Origin: Hoeflea_A sp965228785
GTDB lineage: Bacteria; Pseudomonadota; Alphaproteobacteria; Rhizobiales; Rhizobiaceae
Direction of reading: 5' to 3'
DNA length: 64,000 nt
Assembly (NCBI GenBank): GCA_965228785.1
Contig: CBDDIF010000001.1
Location: 2,604,001-2,668,000 of the forward strand
How positions within the stretch are numbered: position 1 is the first letter of the stretch; each line of letters starts with the position of its first letter. The notes below the pieces were generated by a model that worked only from the letters and a program-made list of their open reading frames with translations, did no database searches and was not told where the DNA came from. The position numbers and the translations under genes are program-made. This document shows positions 26,101-33,369 of the stretch, piece by piece.

Positions 26101-26826
26101 CTTCAGTGAGGGTGCGACATCTTGGTCCGAAGCACCGAGATCATTGCCGACCTCGTCCACATACCTCCGCAGGATCGGAGAGAGGTAAGCATCGACCACA
26201 GTGGTGTCGCCGCGACCGACAAGCTTGGCCAGTGGCGAGACCCGATGGCTAACGGAAATCTGGCTGAATCCGACCGCCGAGGCGATATCCGCGACGGACG
26301 CCTCGTGATCCGGGAAATTCCAGGAATGCATGAACACGATGGAGACGGCATCGATGCCGGTGGCTCTCGCCTCGGCAAGCTCAGCACGAACGGCCTGCGG
26401 ATCGGGAACGGCTTCGACAGTGCCATCGGCGCGCACCCGCTCATCGACCTCGATAACCCGTTCATAGAGCTGTTCCGGCAGGATGATCTCTTTGGCAAAG
26501 ATTTCCGGGCGTGCCTGATAGGCGATGCGCAGGGCATCGCGAAAGCCCTTGGTGATGACCAGCAGGGTGCGGTCGCCCTTGCGCTCCAGCAACGCGTTGG
26601 TTGCCACGGTCGTGCCCATCTTCACTTCGCCGATCTGGTGACCTGGAACCGCCGCGCCGGAGGCGACACCGAGCAGCTCGCGAATACCCTGAACCGCCGC
26701 GTCACGATAGGCTTCCGGGTTTTCGGACAACAGCTTTTTCTGGATGATACGACCGTCCGGAGCATGGCCAATCACGTCCGTGAATGTGCCGCCGCGATCG
26801 ATCCAGAAATCCCATTTGTCCGTCAT
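23194..26826 (-). CDS. Hydantoinase/5-oxoprolinase family protein, fused HyuA-HyuB
   Basis: ATP-dependent cyclic amide hydrolase of about 1210 residues. The N-terminal HyuA half has an ASKHA fold with WIDRGGTFTDVIG, SGPAGGVVGMAE and FDMGGTSTDVARYDG. The HyuB half begins at DPIMLEIFNNLFMAIAEEMG and contains NAPHMPVHLGSMDRSV, PYNGGTHLPDITVVTPVF, SRGHHADVGG and RHGSGGTGAFNAGDGTER. The fused layout is that of 5-oxoprolinase, but N-methylhydantoin and other lactam hydrolases share it. The frame extends about 97 codons upstream into the creatininase gene; ATG at 26826 (MTDKWDFW) is the sensible start. It is the last gene of the TRAP catabolic cluster. Confidence 0.9.
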   Translation of the reverse strand: MTDKWDFWIDRGGTFTDVIGHAPDGRIIQKKLLSENPEAYRDAAVQGIRELLGVASGAAVPGHQIGEVKMGTTVATNALLERKGDRTLLVITKGFRDALRIAYQARPEIFAKEIILPEQLYERVIEVDERVRADGTVEAVPDPQAVRAELAEARATGIDAVSIVFMHSWNFPDHEASVADIASAVGFSQISVSHRVSPLAKLVGRGDTTVVDAYLSPILRRYVDEVGNDLGASDQDVAPSLKFMMSSGGLTAAQLFQGKDAILSGPAGGVVGMAETAELAGFDKVIGFDMGGTSTDVARYDGDYERAFDTEVAGVRIRAPMMRIHTVAAGGGSILTYRAGRFQAGPESAGADPGPACYRRGGPLAVTDANVMLGKLQADYFPPIFGPGQDQPLDTEVVRHKFTELAADIDGDKSPEEIAEGFIAVAVENMANAIKKISVQRGYDVTRYLLNCFGGAGGQHACLVADALGIESILIHPFSGLLSAYGIGLAGLFATRQQALVRELANEQGEAIGELIGRLADDAESELLRQDVPKESISWRPLLHLRYDGTDTTIPVDFSDRSIDGARSAFEAAHKAQFGFIYDSDKRVIVEAVGVEVADTRDRGAVEPELPVTGDLATADGTRPMFCGSQWHDAGVYLRENLVPGQRVDGPALIIEANQTIVVEPGWRAEITPRNHVVMRRFEAKVRQEAIGTRDADPIMLEIFNNLFMAIAEEMGITLQNTAYSVNIKERLDFSCAVFDRNGALVANAPHMPVHLGSMDRSVETVIGLNEGNIRPGDVFALNAPYNGGTHLPDITVVTPVFDDNGREILFYVASRGHHADVGGTAPGSMTPLATTVDEEGVLIDNFLIVDKGRFRETELIELLTDHPYPVRNVHQNVADLKAQIAANEKGVADLRKMVGDFGLDVVEAYMGHVQDNAAESVRQVIDALSDSSYEYQTDSGQMIRVKISVDRENRTATVDFTGTSEVMANNFNAPEPVTRAAVLYCFRVMVEGDIPMNAGCLRPIRIVLPDNCMLRPSYPAAVVAGNVETSQHVTNTIFGALGAIANSQGTMNNLTFGDDEYQYYETICSGSPAGRMNDGRGFHGTSGVHVHMTNSRLTDPEILEMRFPVLLEDFHIRHGSGGTGAFNAGDGTERTIRFLKKMECAILSSHRARAPEGIEGGNPGQPGKTEVRRLDGRVDLLRGSDQTVLEAGEAVRVTTPTAGGFGSKA

Positions 26827-26899
26827 GCGTCTCATCCGTGTGTCGTTGCTGTTGTTGCGGCACACAGATGCACTGCGGACGATCTCGTGTCCATACTTG

Positions 26900-27667
26900 T
26901 CAGCGGGTGGTTGGCAATTCCCGCAGAATTCTGAGCAGGGCCGGAACGACCAGGTCGACGATAGCCTTGCCTTTCTGCGCCGATGCGGCAGAGGGATCGC
27001 CGAGAACACCGGTTCCACCCGACAGTTCATGCATGGAGCGGTAGAGGGCCACTGGTGCGGATCGCAGCAGGTCGCCATCAGCCCATTCGGCCAAAGGTTC
27101 GAAAGATTGGCCGGCAAGCGCGTCTACGCGGACCTCTTCCGGTGCGATGAGCTGCATCAGCGAAGTTTCGAATTCGCAGGCATGGCCGACACCGAACCGG
27201 CCGCTGTCATTGATTTCGGTCAGTGCGGAAAGCGCCACGTCCCACCAGTTGGTGAAGGCAATGCGGCCACCTTCGATCGCGAAATCCGGACCAATAGCCT
27301 CGACCGCAACCCGGCCAATGGCCTGGTTGCCACCGTGGCTGTTGAGGACAAGGACGTTGCGGAAACCGTGAGCACGCACGCAACCGATGAGGTCCTTGAG
27401 ATAGGCGAGCATGGTTTCGTGGCTCACCGTCAAGGTGCCGGCGAACTCCATGTGGTGGCGCGAGCAGCAGACCTTGATCTGCGGCAGCACCAGCACACCG
27501 TCGCCCATGGCCTCGTCGACGCAGTCGCAGAAGTGGCGGCCAATGCGGCAGTCAACATCGAGCGGCAGGTGCGGCCCGTGCTGTTCGACCGCAGCGATGT
27601 TGAGAAGGACCGGAGTGCTCCGGTCGACAGTGTCGAAATCGCGAAAGGCCAGCTTGTCCCATCTCAT
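26900..27667 (-). CDS. Creatininase family amidohydrolase
   Basis: Metal-dependent amidohydrolase of 255 residues. The metal-binding motif EQHGPHLPLDVD (Glu, His, Asp ligands) lies near residue 28, and VLNSHGGNQAIG and the glutamate in CEFETSLMQ complete the site. Members hydrolyse creatinine, mycofactocin precursor peptides or formamide intermediates. ATG 27667 overlaps the stop of the RidA gene, indicating translational coupling. The adjacent fused hydantoinase and TRAP genes suggest ring opening of an imported nitrogen heterocycle. The specific substrate is unknown. Confidence 0.9.
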   Translation of the reverse strand: MRWDKLAFRDFDTVDRSTPVLLNIAAVEQHGPHLPLDVDCRIGRHFCDCVDEAMGDGVLVLPQIKVCCSRHHMEFAGTLTVSHETMLAYLKDLIGCVRAHGFRNVLVLNSHGGNQAIGRVAVEAIGPDFAIEGGRIAFTNWWDVALSALTEINDSGRFGVGHACEFETSLMQLIAPEEVRVDALAGQSFEPLAEWADGDLLRSAPVALYRSMHELSGGTGVLGDPSAASAQKGKAIVDLVVPALLRILRELPTTR

Positions 27668-28065
27668 GGTTTCGCTGCCCACATTTCGATTTCGACCAGA
27701 AAATTCTCCAGCAATGCCGCCTGGATGGCGGTACGAACGGGCAGGGGATCAGGCATGATCTCCCTGTAAATCTCGTTGAACGCCGGCCAGTCGGCTAGGT
27801 CGGTCAGATAGACATTCACCTTGAACACATCGGCCAGGCTGCATTCCGCTGCCGCAAGCTGTCGCTCGCAATTCCTCAGAGTTTCGCGGGACTGCACCGC
27901 TATATCATCGGGAAAGAGGGTGCCGTCGTCGCGTATGGCACATTGGCCAGATATCACCACCAGCGAACTGGCCTTGATCTCGAGCACGGGGGAATAGGGT
28001 CCGGCGGTGGAATGCTGCCGTGATGGCGGCACGATCTTCGCCGTGTTGGTGTTGATTGCAGACAA
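27664..28065 (-). CDS. RidA family protein
   Basis: Protein of 133 residues, homotrimeric enamine/imine deaminase family. The arginine needed for deaminase activity is present in the PLPVRTAIQAALLENFLVEIEMW motif, with the glutamate of the same block. The SGQCAIRDDGTL and NCERQLAAAECSLADVFKVNVYLTD segments are typical. It overlaps the creatininase gene and is in the same operon as the TRAP transporter. It may therefore hydrolyse an imine or enamine produced by the pathway rather than do general housekeeping. Confidence 0.9.
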   Translation of the reverse strand: MSAINTNTAKIVPPSRQHSTAGPYSPVLEIKASSLVVISGQCAIRDDGTLFPDDIAVQSRETLRNCERQLAAAECSLADVFKVNVYLTDLADWPAFNEIYREIMPDPLPVRTAIQAALLENFLVEIEMWAAKP

Positions 28066-28130
28066 GGGTCGGTCCTGTCGGTACTGATTACGATCAGCGG
28101 CGCGGCCCGATTGGACCGCGCCGCGAGCTC

Positions 28131-29189
28131 CTATTGCAGATACGGCTCGCTGTTGGCCTTGCCGACTTCGGCCTGGAACAGTTCCAGCAGCTCCACGGCC
28201 TTCGCGTCGCCGCTCTGACCGATCAGCTCGATGACCGCCGGCTGTGAGGCAGCCTTGAAGCGCTCGCGGTCCTCCGCAGACAGCGCCGTGATCTCGATCT
28301 TGTCAGCCAGACCCTTGATGCCGCGGTCAGACGCTTCGATGATGCGGCTCAGGCCGCGGCTGGCTGCGACGCAGGACTCAGCCGCTTTGCGCACGATCGT
28401 CTGCTCTTCCGGGCTCAACCCGTCCCAGAACGTCTTGGAGATCACGAACGTGTAGGGCGAGAACAGGTGGTTGGTCAGGGTCATGTATTTCTGCACCTCG
28501 AACATCTTCCAAAACGAGATGATCGGGATGGGGTTCATCTGGCCGTCGATGACACCGGTTTGCAGGCCGGTGTAGACCTCGCCCCAGGCGAGTGGATAGG
28601 CCTCGCCGCCGAGCGACTGAATCACCGCCTGGTGGGCCGGAACGGTCATGGTGCGGATGCGCACGCCTTCGAAGTCTTCAAGCGTGTTGATCGGACGCTT
28701 TGAGTTGGTAACGGCGAAAAAGCCGCCGGTGTCCGGGAAGCCGAGCACCTTCACGTCGCCCAACACGTCCTCGATATCGGCTGCGAAGGCCTCGCCAAAC
28801 GGACCGTCGAACACCCGGTAGGTGGAGGCGTTGCTGTCGAAGGCGAAGGGCAGGTTGAGCACATCAATGCGTGGATAGTACGAGGCCAGCGCACCGGTCG
28901 AGGCGAGTGTCGCCTGGATGACGTTGTCACGCACCATCTGCACGTGCTCGCGAGCGTTGCCCAACTGGTTGGACGGGAAGACCTCCGTCTTGATCCCGCC
29001 ATTGGTTTCGCTCTCGATGATGTTGTTGAAGACGGCGGTACAGGCATGTGCCGGGTTTTCAAACGGATCCGTCTTGTTGTCGTGGGCGAATTTCAACAGT
29101 TTGGTGTCCGCCGATGCCGCAACCGCGGTCAAAGACAGGCCCGCGGCGACGGCGCCGCTCATCATAAGGGACAGAACTTTCGATCTCAT
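28131..29189 (-). CDS. TRAP transporter substrate-binding protein, DctP type
   Basis: Periplasmic receptor of 352 residues with a Sec signal peptide cut near AVAASADTKLLKFAHDN. DctP-family features are LGNAREHVQMVRDNVIQATL, the conserved arginine of FEGVRIRTMTVPAHQAVIQSLGG that usually binds a carboxylate, the WGEVYTGLQTGVIDGQMNPI block and FSPYTFVISK. The ligand is therefore probably an organic acid. It is the downstream partner of DctM and DctQ; two small hairpins lie in the 143-base gap between dctM and dctP. Confidence 0.92.
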   Translation of the reverse strand: MRSKVLSLMMSGAVAAGLSLTAVAASADTKLLKFAHDNKTDPFENPAHACTAVFNNIIESETNGGIKTEVFPSNQLGNAREHVQMVRDNVIQATLASTGALASYYPRIDVLNLPFAFDSNASTYRVFDGPFGEAFAADIEDVLGDVKVLGFPDTGGFFAVTNSKRPINTLEDFEGVRIRTMTVPAHQAVIQSLGGEAYPLAWGEVYTGLQTGVIDGQMNPIPIISFWKMFEVQKYMTLTNHLFSPYTFVISKTFWDGLSPEEQTIVRKAAESCVAASRGLSRIIEASDRGIKGLADKIEITALSAEDRERFKAASQPAVIELIGQSGDAKAVELLELFQAEVGKANSEPYLQ

Positions 29190-29227
29190 GGCTGAATACC
29201 TCCCAGGCTCATGATCGTTGGGGTGTT

Positions 29228-29267
29228 GCCGGATAGATCCGGCGGGGTGGGGTCAGCGTCGCTGACC
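29228..29267 (-). other. Two intercistronic hairpins between dctM and dctP
   Basis: GCCGGAT-AG-ATCCGGC (29228-29243) and GGTCAGC-GTC-GCTGACC (29251-29267) are perfect 7-bp inverted repeats lying side by side in the leader of dctP. They lack T tracts, so they are more likely mRNA processing or stability elements that raise the level of the receptor mRNA than terminators. Confidence 0.5.
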
Positions 29268-29332
29268 GGGTGTTTGCGTGAACCAAAGGCCATCGGGCAC
29301 TTGATTTACGCAACGTCTTGAAACCCTTTCGT

Positions 29333-30613
29333 TTATCCGAAGCCGAGCAGGCGCGGCAGGAACAGAACCGGCCATTCCCAGAAGGCGATCAGCAGCAGGA
29401 TTGCCACCTCGGCGATCAGAAAGGGCCACAGCTTCAGGGCGATGTTTTCGATGCGTTCGCCGGTAACCGATGCGAGCACGAACAGGCAGGCACCGACCGG
29501 CGGTGTCATCAGCGAAATGTTGAGTGCCAGCACGAAGACGATGCCGGCATGGATCGGCTCCATGCCGATCTCCAGTGTCAGCGGCACCAGGATCGGCGCC
29601 AGGATGATCAGGATCGCCGTGATGTCCATGATCATGCCGATGGCGAGCAGCACGATGATGATCAGTGTCAGGATCATCCACGGTTCACCCGCTGTTGCGA
29701 TGACCCAGGCAGCAATTTCCTGCGGAATACGGTTGAAGCTGATCCACCAGCCCAGAACGGCTGCAAAGGCGACGATGACGAAGATCACGCCGGTAATGCG
29801 TCCGGTTCGCACCAGCATGGCCGCAAGATCGCCCACGGTCAGGTTGCGATAGATGAAGAAGCCAAGGAACAGCGCGTAGGCGACGGCCACCGCCGCGGCT
29901 TCGGTCGGCGTGAAGACACCGCCCAGGATGCCGCCAAGAATAATGAACGGCATCAGCAGGGCGGTCAGCGCCCGACGAGCCGCCTTGACGATTTCGAGCA
30001 GGCTGGCACGGCGTTGGTTAACTGGCAATTCGTTGTGCGCGGCGCCCAGCGCGATCACCGCCATGCAGACGACGCAAATCAGCAGGCCGGGAATAATGCC
30101 GGCGGCGAACAGTCCGCCGATCGACACGCCCATGAGCGAGCCGTAGACGACCATCAAGCCGGAGGGTGGGATGGTCGGGCCGATGATCGAGCCGGCGGCA
30201 GTTACCGCACAGGCGTAGTCACGACGATAGCCTTCGCGGACCATTTCCGGCACGAGGGTTCGTCCGAATGCCGCCGCGTCGGCGGTTGCCGCTCCGCTAA
30301 GTCCGGCGAAGAAGACGGAGGCCAGCATGTTGGTGTGGGCGAGGCCGCCACGGAAATGGCCGACGATGGCCTGCGCCAGCTTCACCAGCCGCGAGGTGAT
30401 GCCGATGTGGTTCATGATCTCGCCGGCGAGAATGAAGAAGGGCATTGCCAGGAACGGGAAGATGTTGAGCCCATTGAAGATCTTGCCGGGCGCCTGGGCC
30501 AGAAAGGCGCCGCCGCCGGTCATGTAAAGGCCGGCCACGCCCGCGACGCCGATGGCGAACCCTATCGGTGTTCCGATCAGAGTGAGGACGACGAAAATCA
30601 ATAGTACGGCCAT
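29333..30613 (-). CDS. TRAP transporter large permease, DctM type
   Basis: Integral membrane protein of 426 residues with about twelve hydrophobic helices. It is the sodium-driven translocation subunit of a TRAP system. The start MAVLLIFVVLTLIGTPIGFAIG and the motifs LAMPFFILAGEIMNHIGI, GAATADAAAFGR, GPTIPPSGLMVVYG and LMTPPVGACLFV are characteristic. The frame extends 27 arginine-rich codons upstream into dctQ, but ATG 30613 is 3 bases past the dctQ stop and fits the family. Confidence 0.93.
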   Translation of the reverse strand: MAVLLIFVVLTLIGTPIGFAIGVAGVAGLYMTGGGAFLAQAPGKIFNGLNIFPFLAMPFFILAGEIMNHIGITSRLVKLAQAIVGHFRGGLAHTNMLASVFFAGLSGAATADAAAFGRTLVPEMVREGYRRDYACAVTAAGSIIGPTIPPSGLMVVYGSLMGVSIGGLFAAGIIPGLLICVVCMAVIALGAAHNELPVNQRRASLLEIVKAARRALTALLMPFIILGGILGGVFTPTEAAAVAVAYALFLGFFIYRNLTVGDLAAMLVRTGRITGVIFVIVAFAAVLGWWISFNRIPQEIAAWVIATAGEPWMILTLIIIVLLAIGMIMDITAILIILAPILVPLTLEIGMEPIHAGIVFVLALNISLMTPPVGACLFVLASVTGERIENIALKLWPFLIAEVAILLLIAFWEWPVLFLPRLLGFG

Positions 30614-30615
30614 GA

Positions 30616-31137
30616 TTAGACCTCCTCGCTCTGACCGCCGACGGCGTAATGGCCGAGATCGCGCAAGCCGACGAGCAGCGTCTGGATGGCACACAGGGCT
30701 GCCGAAACGGGCACGGCGGCGAACGGCAGTAAGAGAGTGAGGCCCAGGATCATTGCCTGGCGTGATCCGCCCTTTTCAGCGAAGCCGATGCCGTAGATCG
30801 CGAGATAGATGAAGAGCGTGAGTGTGATCACGTCGACGGCGACCAGAACCGCGCGTCGGAATCCCGGTGAAAAATGACGGATCAGCAACGACAGACCGAT
30901 ATGCTCGCGCCGGGCGATTCCGGATGATGCGGCCAGAAGTGCAGCCCAGATCATCAGATAGCGTGCCAGCACTTCCGGCCACGGCAACTGCCAGCGGAAG
31001 AGATAGCGGTCCAGAACGGCCAACCATACATCGAGCACGAGCAGTGCCAGCAGGATTGCGATGACCGTTTCAACGATGCGGTTCAACCAGAAGCTGGCTT
31101 GCCCCGATAGCTGGGATAGCTTGCCAAGATCAGTCAT
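30616..31137 (-). CDS. TRAP transporter small permease, DctQ type
   Basis: Four-helix membrane protein of 173 residues that partners the large permease. The pattern LLALLVLDVWLAVLDRYLFRWQLPWPEVLARYLMIWAALLAASSGIARREHIGL is the DctQ signature. It lies between the enolase-superfamily gene and dctM, with only 2 bases to dctM. It gives no information on the substrate. Confidence 0.92.
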   Translation of the reverse strand: MTDLGKLSQLSGQASFWLNRIVETVIAILLALLVLDVWLAVLDRYLFRWQLPWPEVLARYLMIWAALLAASSGIARREHIGLSLLIRHFSPGFRRAVLVAVDVITLTLFIYLAIYGIGFAEKGGSRQAMILGLTLLLPFAAVPVSAALCAIQTLLVGLRDLGHYAVGGQSEEV

Positions 31138-31173
31138 GCGGGGCCTCCCGTCCCGTATTCGTGGCGCTCTAGG

Positions 31174-32316
31174 TCAGCCGGCAATGGTGCGGCTGTCGAT
31201 CGCGTGTTGTTCGACGGCGGCTTCGTCCAGTTCCACGCCAAGGCCCGGTCCTGATGGGACTTCGACGACGGGCGGAGTGAAGCGAAGCGGCTCCTTCAGC
31301 AGATCGTGCTGCCTGATAAGGCGGCCGAAAATGTCGCTGGGCAGGGTGCAGGCCTTCGCCGCCGCCGCCTGGTGCACATACATCGCCTCGAGAATTCCGA
31401 GATCGATCTCGGATCCGTGCCAGCAGGACAAGTTGGCGGCGTCGGCAATGTGCGTCAGCTGCTGGAATTTGGCCAATCCGGCATTGAAGTTGAAGCCGTC
31501 GACGGCACCATGCATCAAGGCGTTGACTGCCTCGTAGACCCGCTGACCCTGGTAGACGTAGGGCAGGGACACATGCAGGAAGACCGGGATCGATGTAATG
31601 GTGCGCAGCCGCTCATAGTCGAGCAACATCCAGCGTGGGATCGGGTCTTCAAGCAGCAGCACATTGCCGACATTTTCCAGATCGGCGGTGATGCGACGCG
31701 CCTCGCCGAGATTCTGCCAGCGTTGGTTCGGGTCGAGGATGATTTTCATGCCGGGGGCGTGCTCGTCGATCTGCCTGGCCCAGCCGGCGCTGTCGTCCTC
31801 GAGATCGGTCTTCATCTTGATACAGTCGAAGCCCTGATCGGCGTATTGCCGCGCCCAGGGGCCGATCTCGTCCACTGTGCGATGGCTCGACCAGGCGCCG
31901 ACCTTAACGGTCTTGCGGACCGCGCCACCCAGCAATTGGTGGAGAGGGACACCCAGCAGCTTGGCTGCGGCATCCCAGATCGCGCATTCGAAGCCGTCAT
32001 ATTCGCGACACAGGGCAATCGGCAGGTCCTGCCGCGGCAGATCTCCGATGTTCTGTCCGATCAGCTTTTCCGCGACATCTTCCAGGAGATCCCAGGAATG
32101 GCCGCGATAGAACTCGCCAAGTCCGGTGACGCCATTGGACAACTCCATGCGCATGACCACCTTCGACAGCGCATCGAACTGGGTCGACCAGTCCGGTTTG
32201 CCTTTTACAGGCAGCATATGCAGCGGCTTGTCGAGGCCGGATGAATTGATCACACCGGGATGGGTCGGAACGATGACCTCGTCAAATCGGATCGAAACAA
32301 TCGTGTCGTCGGCCAA
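31174..32316 (-). CDS. Enolase superfamily (mandelate racemase/muconate lactonizing type) enzyme with altered ligands
   Basis: Cytosolic enzyme of 380 residues, first gene of the TRAP operon. The capping domain runs to about residue 130, then the barrel with the base motif KMK (Lys167, Lys169), metal ligand Asp195 in LDPNQRW and Glu223 in LLEDPIP. The position where the third acidic metal ligand normally falls reads VFLHVSL (His248). The usual Asp of the His-Asp dyad appears as FNFN (Asn276/278), while His300 in WHGSEID is present. These departures suggest unusual chemistry or a divergent subgroup. The family normally abstracts a proton alpha to a carboxylate (racemisation, dehydration or cycloisomerisation). 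Confidence 0.85.
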   Translation of the reverse strand: MADDTIVSIRFDEVIVPTHPGVINSSGLDKPLHMLPVKGKPDWSTQFDALSKVVMRMELSNGVTGLGEFYRGHSWDLLEDVAEKLIGQNIGDLPRQDLPIALCREYDGFECAIWDAAAKLLGVPLHQLLGGAVRKTVKVGAWSSHRTVDEIGPWARQYADQGFDCIKMKTDLEDDSAGWARQIDEHAPGMKIILDPNQRWQNLGEARRITADLENVGNVLLLEDPIPRWMLLDYERLRTITSIPVFLHVSLPYVYQGQRVYEAVNALMHGAVDGFNFNAGLAKFQQLTHIADAANLSCWHGSEIDLGILEAMYVHQAAAAKACTLPSDIFGRLIRQHDLLKEPLRFTPPVVEVPSGPGLGVELDEAAVEQHAIDSRTIAG

Positions 32317-32466
32317 TGCGAGCCCTCCCGGTTTTCAGCGTCCTATCACGCAAAATGTAGTTTTGCAAATGTTATGTTTATTTTTGTTAGTAAAGCTATT
32401 ATTGTAGAGGCAAGGTTGTGCCGGTGAATCCGGCATTGTAAGAACGCCGGGACCCACGGGGCCAAG
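32317..32466. promoter_or_regulatory. Divergent promoter region between TRAP operon and rpiR-type regulator
   Basis: This 150-base gap is strikingly AT-rich in its middle (about 32350-32405), unlike the flanking coding DNA, and separates two divergent units. It must hold both promoters. No clean operator palindrome is evident by eye. RpiR-family regulators commonly bind such divergent regions. Confidence 0.45.
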
Positions 32467-33369
32467 ATGGATTTCGAAGAAGACACAATTGGTTCGCAGC
32501 GTCTGGTTTCGTCAATCGAAGCCATGTCGGGCGACTTGCGGCGGGCGGAAAAGCAGATTGCCGAGGTGGTCGTGTCGCGGCCGGAACAGGTGGTGCGGCT
32601 CAGCTTGAAATCGATGGCCGAACTGGCCGGTGTCAGCGAACCATCGGTCGTCCGCTTCGTCCGCAAAATGGGGTGCTCAGGCTACACGGACTTCAAACTC
32701 CGCCTGGCCCAGGAAACGGCGATCGAACGGATGTATGTCGATGCGCCGGCCAAGGCGAAGCAGTCGACGACCGGCGACATGGCCGAACGTCTGGCCCAGG
32801 CATCGAGCCGGGCGATCATGCAGGCGGTCGAGGATCTTGACCTGGAGGCGCTGGAGGCGGCAGCGCGGATCATCGATGAGAGCAGGCAGGTGTTCTGCTT
32901 CGGTACGGGTGGCAGTTCAGCGGTGCTGGCGAAGGAGGCCGAAAACCGGCTCTTCCGGCTGAGCGTGCCGGCGCAAGCGACGTCCGATGCCTATCGCCAG
33001 CAGATGACGGCGGCCATCAGCGGTCCCGGAGATGCCCTGCTGATCTTCTCCGTAACCGGCCGCCCGCAAACGCTGATCAGCTGCGTCGAGACGGCCGTCG
33101 AACGCGGCGTCAAGGCGATCGCACTCACCCGCAAGGGCAGTCCGCTCGCTGACTGTTCGACCATCACCCTCAATATCGACATTACTGACGACGAGCTTTA
33201 CTTCAACCAGCCGAACTGCACCCGTTATGCGCAATTGCTGGTGCTCGATTGCCTGGCCAGCCAGATCGCGGTGCTGCGCGCCAATCAGAGCGCCGAGAAC
33301 CTGCACAACATTCACCGGCGGATGGGCAAGCTGCACGGCGTCGTGGAGCGACAACCGATCGGTGATTAA
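32467..33369 (+). CDS. MurR/RpiR family transcriptional regulator
   Basis: Regulator of 300 residues: an N-terminal HTH_6 domain (RRAEKQIAEVVVSRPEQVVRLSLKSMAELAGVSEPSVVRFVRKMGCSGYTDFKLRLAQE) followed by a SIS sugar-phosphate isomerase fold (VFCFGTGGSSAVLAKEAENRLFRL; DALLIFSVTGRPQTLISCVETA). SIS-type sensors usually bind phosphosugars or related phosphorylated effectors. It is divergent from the TRAP-hydantoinase operon and is its probable regulator. Its stop overlaps the start region of the kinase gene, so regulator and kinase are coexpressed. Confidence 0.9.
   Translation: MDFEEDTIGSQRLVSSIEAMSGDLRRAEKQIAEVVVSRPEQVVRLSLKSMAELAGVSEPSVVRFVRKMGCSGYTDFKLRLAQETAIERMYVDAPAKAKQSTTGDMAERLAQASSRAIMQAVEDLDLEALEAAARIIDESRQVFCFGTGGSSAVLAKEAENRLFRLSVPAQATSDAYRQQMTAAISGPGDALLIFSVTGRPQTLISCVETAVERGVKAIALTRKGSPLADCSTITLNIDITDDELYFNQPNCTRYAQLLVLDCLASQIAVLRANQSAENLHNIHRRMGKLHGVVERQPIGD

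Noticed and set aside
26827..27117. 97-codon N-terminal extension of the hydantoinase frame
   Set aside because: It overlaps the creatininase gene in another frame and lacks family similarity; MTDKWDFWIDRGGTFTD is the natural start.
29318..30604. Plus-strand frame of 428 codons opposite dctM
   Set aside because: Rich in Asp, His and Gln, as expected from the reverse of a membrane protein gene; no homology features.
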